Source: Verrucomicrobia bacterium LP2A (GTDB lineage Bacteria > Verrucomicrobiota > Verrucomicrobiia > Methylacidiphilales > Methylacidiphilaceae). Taken from it: DNA of 64,000 bases. The notes under the pieces were generated by a model that was given only the letters and a program-made list of their open reading frames with translations, was not told where the DNA came from and searched no databases. The position numbers and the translations under genes are program-made. The first letter of the stretch is position 1. Each line of letters starts with the position of its first letter. The stretch covers positions 1-64,000 of the forward strand of contig JAFS01000001.1 in assembly GCA_000526255.1 (NCBI GenBank), given 5' to 3'. Below, in pieces: positions 8,203 through 14,977 of this stretch.

Positions 8203-9567
8203 ATGGTCCGGATCGCCATCGAGGGAGCCGATCAGAGGTTCGACCGGGGAGGAGTCGCGGGATGCGCCCTGTCGCTGCTGGAGGCCGGCCTGCGGGCGGT
8301 GGATCCCGCGGAAGCGGTCCGCCGCTCTGTGCGGAGGGAAGGCGAGAGCCTTTGGGCCGGCGGGACGGAATACCCGCTCGCCGGGGGAAAGGTGCTCCTG
8401 CTCGCCGCGGGCAAGGCGGCCGGGGGAATGGCCGCGGCGCTCGAGGCGGTTCTTCGGGGATGGCTCGGGGGCGGGCTCGTGGCGGTGCCCCCGGGAGCCC
8501 TCCTTCCCCCGCTCTCGCTTCCGGTGCGGGAGGCGGGCCATCCGCTTCCCGACGAGGCGAGCCGCTCCTGCGCGGAGGAGGTGGCCCGGCTGCTCCAAGG
8601 AGCGAGACCAGAGGACCTCGTGGTGGTCGCTCTCTCGGGAGGGGCCTCTGCGCTCTGGAGCCTGCCGGCAGGCGCGCTCGAGCTTGCCGACCTTCGGGAG
8701 ACGACCCGGCTCCTGCAGCGGAGCGGAGCCTCGATCGAGGAGATCAACACCGTCCGCAAGCATCTTGATCTTCTCAAGGGAGGCGGCATCCCTCTTCTGG
8801 CTCCTAAGACCCGCCTGCTCGGCTTGATCCTTTCCGACGTGGTTGGAGACCGGCTCGACATGGTTGCTTCCGGTCCCACCATGCCCGATCCTTCGCGCTT
8901 CTCCGATGCATGGCGAGTGCTGGAGAGGAGGGATCTCTGCGACCGGGTGCCGATCACGGTGCGGGACCGGCTTCTCGCCGGTCTGGCCGGAACGCTCCCG
9001 GAGACTCCGAAACCCGGCCATCCCGCTTTTGCGCGAGTCGAGAACCTCTGTGTAGGCAGCGCGCAGGATGCCGTTGCGGCGATCCTCCGCTCGGCCCGGG
9101 AGCAAGGTTGCGCCGCGGCCTGCCTCACGAGCTCTCTCCAAGGAGAATCGGCCCCGGCGGGGCTCTTTCTGGGAAACATTCTCCGGGAGGAAGCTCTCCA
9201 CGACCGTCCCCTTCCCCGGCCTTGCCTGCTCCTGGCCGCCGGAGAGACGACGGTTCGTGTGACGGGAACGGGGCGGGGGGGACGGAACCTCGAGCTCGGT
9301 CTGGCTGCCGCCTCTTGTCTGGCGGGGCTTGGGCGGAGCGTGTTGCTCGCCTCCCTGGCGAGCGACGGGAGTGACGGGAGTAGCGAGGCGGCGGGAGTCC
9401 TGGTGGACGGGGAGAGCTGGATGCGTGCGGAGTCGACCGGACTCGATCCCGCCTCCCTCCTGGCGAGCAACGATTCGCTCGCCTTCTTTCAGGCTGCGGG
9501 CGGTCTGCTGCGGACGGGGCCGACCGGCACCAACGTCAACGACTTCAGCCTTCTGCTGGCCCGGTAG
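8203..9567 (+). CDS. Glycerate 2-kinase (DUF4147/MOFRL family)
   Basis: This enzyme phosphorylates D-glycerate to 2-phosphoglycerate, linking serine, glyoxylate or C1 assimilation to glycolysis. The protein is 454 aa, as is usual for the two-domain GckA/TtuD type. The N-terminal DUF4147 domain contains LSGGASALWSLP and the EEINTVRKHLDLLKGGG motif. The C-terminal MOFRL domain contains GRNLELGLAAA, SDGSDGSSEAAG and the terminal TGTNVNDF. ATG 8203 is the first start that matches the family N-terminus. In methylotrophs this enzyme belongs to C1 assimilation, but that role is not demonstrated here. Confidence 0.92.
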   Translation: MVRIAIEGADQRFDRGGVAGCALSLLEAGLRAVDPAEAVRRSVRREGESLWAGGTEYPLAGGKVLLLAAGKAAGGMAAALEAVLRGWLGGGLVAVPPGALLPPLSLPVREAGHPLPDEASRSCAEEVARLLQGARPEDLVVVALSGGASALWSLPAGALELADLRETTRLLQRSGASIEEINTVRKHLDLLKGGGIPLLAPKTRLLGLILSDVVGDRLDMVASGPTMPDPSRFSDAWRVLERRDLCDRVPITVRDRLLAGLAGTLPETPKPGHPAFARVENLCVGSAQDAVAAILRSAREQGCAAACLTSSLQGESAPAGLFLGNILREEALHDRPLPRPCLLLAAGETTVRVTGTGRGGRNLELGLAAASCLAGLGRSVLLASLASDGSDGSSEAAGVLVDGESWMRAESTGLDPASLLASNDSLAFFQAAGGLLRTGPTGTNVNDFSLLLAR

Positions 9568-9579
9568 AGCGTCCGAGGG

Positions 9580-9756
9580 CTATTCGGGCAGGGCCGGGGC
9601 CTCCGGCCGATCGCCCTGCAGCCAGCTGAAGGCGGCCGCGACGCCGAGAGCCACGATCCAGCCTCCAAAGAGAAGAAAGAGAAGCAAGAGGCCGCAAGAG
9701 GTCGCCACTCCTGTTGCCAAAGCTGCAATCAAATTAATAAGCATAATAGCACCCAT
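9580..9756 (-). CDS. Small hydrophobic protein, unknown function
   Basis: A 58-residue reading frame (or 54 if the internal ATG a few codons later is used) with one or two membrane segments (LINLIAALATGVATSCGLL and LLFLLFGGWIVALGVAAAF) and a short acidic, proline-containing tail. A weak GAGAAG ribosome-binding site suits the second ATG. The frame is open further upstream to 9888 but that part is AT-rich and does not look coding. It converges with the glycerate kinase gene. The function is unknown and expression is uncertain. Confidence 0.4.
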   Translation of the reverse strand: MGAIMLINLIAALATGVATSCGLLLLFLLFGGWIVALGVAAAFSWLQGDRPEAPALPE

Positions 9757-9977
9757 TCTTCTCGTTCCGCATCTTGCATTGTAATGCTCGAATGACGATG
9801 CGGTGCTTATAAGCAAACCAAATAGGCATGTCCAGACAAAAATATATTTCGGTGGCTTCTTTTGCAAGGGTCCCCGGCAAGCCTTCAAGTCAGTGGCCTT
9901 CGGACGGAGTTTGCTCTACGATTGGAAGAGCGCTCTTCGGCTTGCGGCGGCCACTGGCCGGAGAGGCGCGGGCGCCC

Positions 9978-10138
9978 ATGGAAGACGAGATCTTACGGGA
10001 TAAGACGCGGGAAGTCGTGGTGGATGCTCTCCGGGAAGCGGAGAGGGCGGAGCGATGGCTGGTCTACCTTTCGTTTTCGATCATCCTCATGGCCGTGCTG
10101 GGAACGATCGTGGGTACCGTATCAGAGGAGCAGGTGAC
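9978..10138 (+). pseudogene. DUF4337 protein, N-terminal half (split by IS)
   Basis: This is the first 54 codons of a membrane protein of the DUF4337 family. It opens with a charged helix (MEDEILRDKTREVVVDALRE) followed by one membrane segment (YLSFSIILMAVLGTIVGTV) and stops making sense after EEQVT, where the left end of the tnpB element begins. The remaining half is at 11576-11975. Joining 10138 to 11576 restores an uninterrupted frame (Gln-Val-Thr-Lys-Met-Ile). This supports both the insertion boundaries and the view that the host gene was intact before the insertion. A perfect 14-bp palindrome (GAAGAGCGCTCTTC) lies about 40 bp upstream of the start. Confidence 0.8.
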
Positions 10139-11575
10139 CGGGTGCGCGACAAGCCTCGTCCTTCCGGGCGGGGAAGGATAGCGCGGTTCTCCTTGGCTTT
10201 GGCTGGGTGTCCGTTGCTGGATGGACTCGTCACTGGACATTCCACGGAGACCAAGGAACGTTTGCATCCATCATGATACGCCCGTATGATTGAGCGCAAT
10301 GCGGCGGCTGCAAGCCTTCAGGTTTCAACTGCGGCCAGACGGCCAGCAAGAGCGGCAAATGCGCCGCTTCGCTGGCTCGTGCCGGGTTGTGTTCAACGAG
10401 GCGTTGAGCTTGCAGATGGCGCGTTACGATGCCGGAGAGAAGAAGCTCAGTTACGCCGGGCTGTGCAAGGAACTTACGAAATGGCGTAACGGCGAGCCTA
10501 TGCCTTCCGGGCGTGTCGCGGCATGGCTGGCCGATGCGCCTGTTCATCCGTTGCAACAGGCGCTCAAGGATTTGGAGCGGGCCTACAGTAACTTTTTTGC
10601 CAAGCGGGCCGACTTCCCGCGCTTCAAGAAGAAGGGCCAGTCGGATCGCTTCCGTTACCCCGACCCGAAACAGATCAAGCTCGACCAGGCGAACAGCCGC
10701 CTGTTCCTGCCCAAGCTGGGCTGGCTGCGCTATCGCAACAGCCGGGACGTGTTGGGAGAAGTGAGGAGCGTCACCGTCAGCCAGTCCTGCGGCAAGTGGC
10801 ATGCGAGCATCCTGGCCGAGCGCGAAGTCGAGCAACCCATCCCGAAGGGCGGCGCGGTCGGCATCGACATGGGCGTGGCGCGGTTCGCCACGCTTTCGGA
10901 TGGCACGTTCTATGCGCCGCTCAACAGCTTCAAGCGGCATGAAACTGCCCTGTGCAAGGCGCAGCAGGCCATGAGCCGCAAGATCAAGTTCAGCAACAAC
11001 TGGAAGAAGGCCAAGGCCCGAATCCAGAAGATTCATTCCCGCATCGGCAATGCCCGCCGCGACTCCCTGCACAAAGTCACGACCACGATCAGCAAAAACC
11101 ACGCGATGGTGTGTATCGAGGAGTTGCAGGTGCGGAACATGTCCAAGTCGGCGTCGGGCGCGGCGGATGCACCGGGAAGAAACGTTCGGGCCAAGTCTGG
11201 ACTGAACAAGTCCATCCTCGACCAAGGCTGGTTCGAGTTTCGGCGGCAGCTGGAGTACAAGATGGAGTGGAGAGGCGGCTGGCTCCTTGTCGTGCCGCCG
11301 CGGAACACGAGCCGGACCTGTCCGCGTTGCGGCCATGTGTCGGCGGACAACCGCCGGACGCAAGCCCGGTTCGAGTGCGTGGAGTGCGGTCTTGTGGAAA
11401 ACGCCGATTTGGTCGGCGCGATCAATGTTTTAAGGGCGGGACACGCCCGGATCGCCTGTGAAGTGAGCGGCATCAAGCCGCCAGCAGCAGGAACCCACCG
11501 AAGCGGCTCATTCCGGTTCAAGCCCAGATTGAGCGCCGTAGGAATCTCCGGACTTTCGGCCGGGGAGGATGTCAA
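10139..11575 (+). mobile_element. IS1341-type element (IS200/IS605 family, tnpB only)
   Basis: This is a full-length 1,437-bp element with tnpB and no tnpA. Its borders are set by comparison with the deleted copy at 2814-3471 and by restoring the interrupted DUF4337 frame. The left end carries a hairpin with a 7-bp perfect stem (TCCTTCC and GGAAGGA, 10159-10178). The right end finishes GGGGAGGATGTCAA. There is no target-site duplication. The flank before the left end reads GTGAC. Elements of this family insert next to a short target motif (TAM), and TnpB with its guide RNA later cuts the empty site. Transposition would need a TnpA supplied in trans, and none is in the window. Confidence 0.88.
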
Positions 11576-11975
11576 GAAGATGATCGTCTTGCGCAACGAG
11601 GCCGTGCTCTTGCAGAACAAGGCGACCGATGCGTGGGGCTATTTCCAAGGGAAGGCCCTTCGGGAAAACCTCTACCAGGTGGCCAACCGGCTCAAGCCGG
11701 ATCCCTTCTTCCTGCGGGAGAGTGCGCGCTTCGAGCAGGAGAAGGCGCTGGGCAAGCAGCAGGCCGAGGAGTGGGAACGGGAGGTTGCGGCCCGGATGGC
11801 CGAAAGCGAGCGGGCGCTTCACCGGCACCATCTCCTCCGGGTGGCGACGGTCCTCCTCCAGCTGGCGACCGCCGTGGGATCGGTGGCCGCCCTGGTCAAG
11901 CGGAAGAGCGCCTGGTTCCTGTCTCTGGGGATCGCTCTGGGAGGCGCTCTGCTCTTCCTCTGGGGATCCCGGTGA
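10299..11975 (+). CDS. tnpB: TnpB RNA-guided nuclease, fused in frame to DUF4337 C-terminus
   Basis: This is a 558-residue reading frame. Residues 1-419 are a TnpB of the IS1341 type: an N-terminal helix-turn-helix region (FAGSCRVVFNEALSLQ), RuvC-I aspartate in GIDMGVARF near residue 189, RuvC-II glutamate in CIEELQVRNM near 273, a four-cysteine zinc ribbon (CPRC near 341, CVEC near 360) and the RuvC-III aspartate in NADLVGAINV near 369. All catalytic residues are present. The stop codon TAG kept in the deleted copy is TCG here (11556-11558), so translation continues through the element's right end into the DUF4337 remnant (residues about 427-558). The start could also be TTG 10290; ATG 10299 fits the family N-terminus (MRRLQAFRFQL). 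Whether the fused tail tolerates nuclease activity is unknown. Confidence 0.87.
   Translation: MRRLQAFRFQLRPDGQQERQMRRFAGSCRVVFNEALSLQMARYDAGEKKLSYAGLCKELTKWRNGEPMPSGRVAAWLADAPVHPLQQALKDLERAYSNFFAKRADFPRFKKKGQSDRFRYPDPKQIKLDQANSRLFLPKLGWLRYRNSRDVLGEVRSVTVSQSCGKWHASILAEREVEQPIPKGGAVGIDMGVARFATLSDGTFYAPLNSFKRHETALCKAQQAMSRKIKFSNNWKKAKARIQKIHSRIGNARRDSLHKVTTTISKNHAMVCIEELQVRNMSKSASGAADAPGRNVRAKSGLNKSILDQGWFEFRRQLEYKMEWRGGWLLVVPPRNTSRTCPRCGHVSADNRRTQARFECVECGLVENADLVGAINVLRAGHARIACEVSGIKPPAAGTHRSGSFRFKPRLSAVGISGLSAGEDVKKMIVLRNEAVLLQNKATDAWGYFQGKALRENLYQVANRLKPDPFFLRESARFEQEKALGKQQAEEWEREVAARMAESERALHRHHLLRVATVLLQLATAVGSVAALVKRKSAWFLSLGIALGGALLFLWGSR
11430..11575 (+). ncRNA. Putative omega/reRNA of the tnpB element
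   Basis: In characterised IS200/IS605 elements the guide RNA of TnpB overlaps the 3' end of tnpB and ends exactly at the right end of the element, with the guide lying in the flanking DNA. By that rule the scaffold here would cover roughly the last 150 bp of the element. The first guide bases would be GAAGATGATCGTCTTGCG, which is DUF4337 sequence. The start is only approximate because the RNA fold was not computed. The same scaffold is present in the deleted copy (minus strand, about 2814-2960). This is inferred from the family and no promoter or processing site is identified. Confidence 0.35.
11576..11975 (+). pseudogene. DUF4337 protein, C-terminal half (fused to TnpB)
   Basis: This is the second part of the interrupted DUF4337 gene. 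It shows the family's conserved stretch NEAVLLQNKATDAWGYFQ, a helical middle part with many Arg and Glu residues, and two adjacent membrane segments (VLLQLATAVGSVAALV and FLSLGIALGGALLFLW). It has no start of its own, but it is in frame with the upstream TnpB because that gene lost its stop codon. Its own stop TGA overlaps the GTG start of the ankyrin-repeat gene (GTGA), so the two were a translationally coupled pair before the insertion. Confidence 0.8.
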
Positions 11976-13168
11976 GGGGCGAGGCGCTCGGGCAAGGAGG
12001 AGTTTGGCGGCGCGATCCGCGGTGGCTCGCGGAAATCGTCCTCTGTCTCTGGCTGGGAGGGATCGCGCACACATCGGGAGCTGTCGATCTCGGGGAGGTG
12101 CGGAGCTTCACGGAAGGGGGGCGGTGGCTCTATCTGCATCGCGCTCCCGACATTGTCGGCTACCAGGATCCGTCCTTGTCGAAGGGTCAGGAAGAGGGGG
12201 AAAGCGACATCGCCTGCCTGCTCGTCCTTCCCTCTTCGGAGAGCGGGCTTAGGCCCCGGGAAGCCCTCGATCGGCTTCTGCAGGATGCCTACCTCTCCTA
12301 TTACAATGAGATGGTCGGCTCGCGGGCACCCTATTTCCGGCGGCAGAAGCTCTCCTTTTTCCTGATCCAGCCGGGCGCTCTCCCGGACGAACGGGGTCAT
12401 TTCGTGGGAGCGGAGGTGATTGCGGCGGGCACTGTGGGCCTCGGCGAGATGGCCGCTGCGGTCTTCCCCAAGGAGATCTCGCGGCGGCAAGTGAGGATCA
12501 CCTGGGGCCGGGGGGAAGGGGAAGCGGTGGGCTTCGCCGACGCGGTGGCCGGGGGGGGAGAAGGGGCCGGGGAGGATGCCCGGCGACGCAAGACGCTCCT
12601 GGCCCTACGCGAGGCGATCGACGCCCGCTCGCAAGCGAGCCTGGAGAAGATCTTGTCCTCCGAACCGCGCTATCCCATCGACTATGGCGGGCCCGATTCG
12701 GCACTCGTGGAGGGGACGCGGCGCGATCCTCCGCTCGCGCAGCTTCTGGTCGACCGCTACGGGGCTGATCCGACGCGCCAAGCCTCCGCTCTGGTCGCGG
12801 CACTTCCCCCGGCCGCAGACGAAATGGCGATCGTCGCCATGCTCCAGAGCTTCTTGAAGCGCGGTCTCCGGATCAATGTAGCCGCGGACACGGGAGAGAC
12901 GCTTCTCCACCGGTGCGTGGCCTTGGGCTATCCGGCCGTCGCGACCTTCCTGCTCAGGCAGGGTGCCAACCCGAATATACAGGACCGCAAGGAAATGACT
13001 CCGCTCATGCTCGCGGTCGAAAGGCGCGATCTGGAGATGGCCAAGCTGCTCCTGGAGCATGGCGCCGATGCGCACACGGTGAAAAACGGTGGAGGGGAAA
13101 CCGCCGCGGAGATGGCTCGCCACGTGCAAGAGCCCGCCTTGGCGAAGCTGCTGGAAGAGAGCCCCTGA
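11972..13168 (+). CDS. Ankyrin-repeat protein with N-terminal membrane/signal segment
   Basis: A 398-residue protein starting with GTG that overlaps the DUF4337 stop codon. Residues about 18-38 form a hydrophobic segment that may be a signal peptide ending near AHTSGA. A middle region of unknown type (about 40-200) contains a low-complexity Gly/Glu stretch near residue 195. The C-terminus (about 300-395) carries three ankyrin repeats, visible in GETLLHRCVALGYPAVATFL, MTPLMLAVERRDLEMAKLLL and the following GETAAEMA repeat. It probably acts in the envelope through protein-protein contacts. No enzymatic domain is recognised. A hairpin without a U-tract lies at the stop codon (13161-13177). Confidence 0.75.
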   Translation: MRGEALGQGGVWRRDPRWLAEIVLCLWLGGIAHTSGAVDLGEVRSFTEGGRWLYLHRAPDIVGYQDPSLSKGQEEGESDIACLLVLPSSESGLRPREALDRLLQDAYLSYYNEMVGSRAPYFRRQKLSFFLIQPGALPDERGHFVGAEVIAAGTVGLGEMAAAVFPKEISRRQVRITWGRGEGEAVGFADAVAGGGEGAGEDARRRKTLLALREAIDARSQASLEKILSSEPRYPIDYGGPDSALVEGTRRDPPLAQLLVDRYGADPTRQASALVAALPPAADEMAIVAMLQSFLKRGLRINVAADTGETLLHRCVALGYPAVATFLLRQGANPNIQDRKEMTPLMLAVERRDLEMAKLLLEHGADAHTVKNGGGETAAEMARHVQEPALAKLLEESP

Positions 13169-13181
13169 AAACGGGGCGGAG

Positions 13182-13403
13182 CTATTCGTGGTGCCGCTGC
13201 TCGCGCCAGGCCGCTCGGTGGTGCAGGACCCAGTCGAGCAGCGCCTTCTCGAAGCCGATGTCACGACCCCGCTTCTCGCTCTCGAGCCATTTATGCCTCA
13301 AGATCTCCTCCCGCTCCTCGAGGTACTCCCGATAGAGGGCGGAATTCGTCAGCAGGGATTCCCCTTCGCCGGGGGACAAATGTCTTTCGGAAAAGCGATC
13401 CAT
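13182..13403 (-). CDS. Small protein with HKW..SE..GRD motif, unknown function
   Basis: A 73-residue acidic/basic protein (90 if the upstream ATG at 13454 is used). The C-terminal half reads LRHKWLESEKRGRDIGFEK and then ALLDWVLHHRAAWRE. This resembles the short conserved HKW-x-SE-x-G-x-D-x-G block seen at the end of DUF4032 proteins and in stand-alone small proteins. ATG 13403 is preferred because GGAAGG and GCGAG lie upstream. It converges with the ankyrin gene. The function is unknown; the conserved look of the C-terminus supports a real gene. Confidence 0.6.
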   Translation of the reverse strand: MDRFSERHLSPGEGESLLTNSALYREYLEEREEILRHKWLESEKRGRDIGFEKALLDWVLHHRAAWREQRHHE

Positions 13404-13825
13404 GGAACTCGCTGCAACCCTTCCGCTCGGGCTTGCCAACGCTAGGCGCCTCACGTCAAAGCCCCTTCCTGGATGAAAGGGAGATCAAGGATGGGGAGAA
13501 GCCCGTCCGGCTCCACAGAGCTGCGGTGCCTCCTCTCGGAAACGCAAGAAGCGGTACACGGACCGCGCTTTCGCGCTCTCCGATCCACTCTCTCTCCGCT
13601 GGCAGCCGATCCGCCGCTCGCTGGGGAGCTGCTGGCTCCGCCCCGGGTCTGCCATGGAATGTTCCGGCCTTCCGTCGGCGAAGGCACCCTTGGGGAAATC
13701 GCTCGACCCAGTGCTCTGTCGCCTTTCGGCATCGATCTACGCAAACCAATTCCTCGAGCTCCTCGTATTCCCGAATCCGAAGAAAGGCGGCAGGCCTTCC
13801 CCCGCGCCACAAATTGTGCAGGCGA
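13404..13825 (-). other. 422-bp stretch without a supported gene
   Basis: All frames on both strands are largely open here because of high GC, but none shows a recognisable domain, a convincing ribosome-binding site or normal composition. The longest candidate (complement 13456-13872, 138 codons) is rich in Arg, Pro and Gly and overlaps the 3' end of the Mrp gene. The stretch probably holds the promoter of the small protein at 13182-13403 and may contain decayed coding sequence. Confidence 0.4.
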
Positions 13826-14878
13826 TTAGACCTGTGAGGATGATAGGGTGTCAAGGATTTTCTTCGCGGCAACGCGAAACGCCCGGCTCGAAGGACGGTC
13901 CGGCTCGGCGAGGACGATCGGCGCTCCCAGGTCGCCCGACTCCCGGATCGCGATCTCCAAGGGGATCTCTCCTAGGAAGGGCACGCCGATCCGCTCGGCC
14001 TCCCGCCGTCCGCCGCCCGCCCCGAAGATGTCGTAGCGGTTTTGATCGTTTGGGCAGAGAAAGTAGCTCATGTTCTCGAGGACGCCGAGGAGCGGCACGT
14101 TGACCTTCTCGAACATCCCGACCGCCTTCCGGGCGTCGATCAAGGCAACCTCCTGCGGGGTCGTGACGACCACCGCCCCCGCGAGGCGGACGGTCTGGAC
14201 GATCGTCAGCTGAATGTCCCCGGTTCCCGGCGGAAGGTCGAGGACGAGGACATCGAGATCTCCCCAATCGACGTTCCGAAGGAACTCTTGGGTGTAGCGG
14301 GTCACGAGCGGTCCGCGGAGGACCGCCGGTTGATTGGTGTCGAGCAGGAGGCCCATGCTCATGACCCGCAAGCCGAATCGCTCGATCGGGACAAGACGCT
14401 GCTCGGAGGTGACCCGGGGCGATTCCTGGGTGCCGAGCATCAGCGGGATGCTGGGTCCGTAGATGTCGCAGTCGCAGAGGCCAACGGCCCGGGCCCCCTC
14501 CTTTTGGAGGGCGATCGCCAGGTTGGCGGCGACCGTCGACTTGCCGACGCCGCCTTTGCCGCTGGCGACCGCAATGAAGTGGCGGACTCGGGAAGGGGCG
14601 GCCTCTCGGGCGCGGCCCGCATCGGTTCCGGCGGTCGCGATGGCCACCTCTACCCGCGCCACCCCCGGAAGCCCGGAAAGACGCGCCCGCACCTGCTCCT
14701 CGATTTGGGTCGGGATGTGCGGGTCGGTCGTCGTCAGCTCGATGCGGAGAGAGACCGCCCCGTTCTCGACGCTGACCTCCTTGACGAGGCCGAAGGAGAC
14801 GATATCGCGGCTGAATCCGGGGTACTTGACCTGTCGGAGCTGCTGACGGACAGCTTCTGCTGTAATAGGGTCTGGCAT
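13826..14878 (-). CDS. apbC: Mrp/ApbC-family iron-sulfur carrier ATPase
   Basis: This is a P-loop ATPase that carries and delivers Fe-S clusters in the cytoplasm (350 aa). The N-terminal 90 residues form the MIP18/DUF59-like domain typical of Mrp. The deviant Walker A of the ParA/MinD class, ASGKGGVGKST, lies near residues 107-117. Further family motifs are DIYGPSIPLMLG, the LDLPPGTGDIQLTI segment and ENMSYFLCP. That last segment usually holds a CxxC pair, but only one cysteine is evident here, so cluster binding may differ. It is read leftwards and ends about 420 bp before the next gene. Confidence 0.93.
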   Translation of the reverse strand: MPDPITAEAVRQQLRQVKYPGFSRDIVSFGLVKEVSVENGAVSLRIELTTTDPHIPTQIEEQVRARLSGLPGVARVEVAIATAGTDAGRAREAAPSRVRHFIAVASGKGGVGKSTVAANLAIALQKEGARAVGLCDCDIYGPSIPLMLGTQESPRVTSEQRLVPIERFGLRVMSMGLLLDTNQPAVLRGPLVTRYTQEFLRNVDWGDLDVLVLDLPPGTGDIQLTIVQTVRLAGAVVVTTPQEVALIDARKAVGMFEKVNVPLLGVLENMSYFLCPNDQNRYDIFGAGGGRREAERIGVPFLGEIPLEIAIRESGDLGAPIVLAEPDRPSSRAFRVAAKKILDTLSSSQV

Positions 14879-14977
14879 AGGATCTTATCGATGTTTCTGG
14901 ATCTCGCTGGGAAGGGGGAAGCGTGCAAAGACGCGCAATCCATGCATCGCTATTGACCTGGATCGGCCCAAGTCCGT

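Noticed and set aside
6443-8827. A 794-codon frame on the plus strand
   Set aside because: It is an out-of-frame shadow of the ABC ATPase, permease and glycerate kinase genes, all of which have full motif sets in their own frames.
10230-11363. A 377-codon antisense frame in the tnpB element
   Set aside because: It mirrors the tnpB coding strand. A similar frame exists over the deleted copy, but this only reflects their shared sequence. It is not a TnpA: no HUH motif and no Y1 tyrosine context is visible.
13161-13177. Hairpin at the end of the ankyrin gene as terminator
   Set aside because: The stem GCCCC/GGGGC is not followed by a T-run on either strand.
13456-13872. A 138-codon frame on the minus strand between Mrp and the small HKW-motif protein
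   Set aside because: No domain, no good ribosome-binding site, unusual Arg/Pro-rich composition, and overlap with the end of the Mrp gene.
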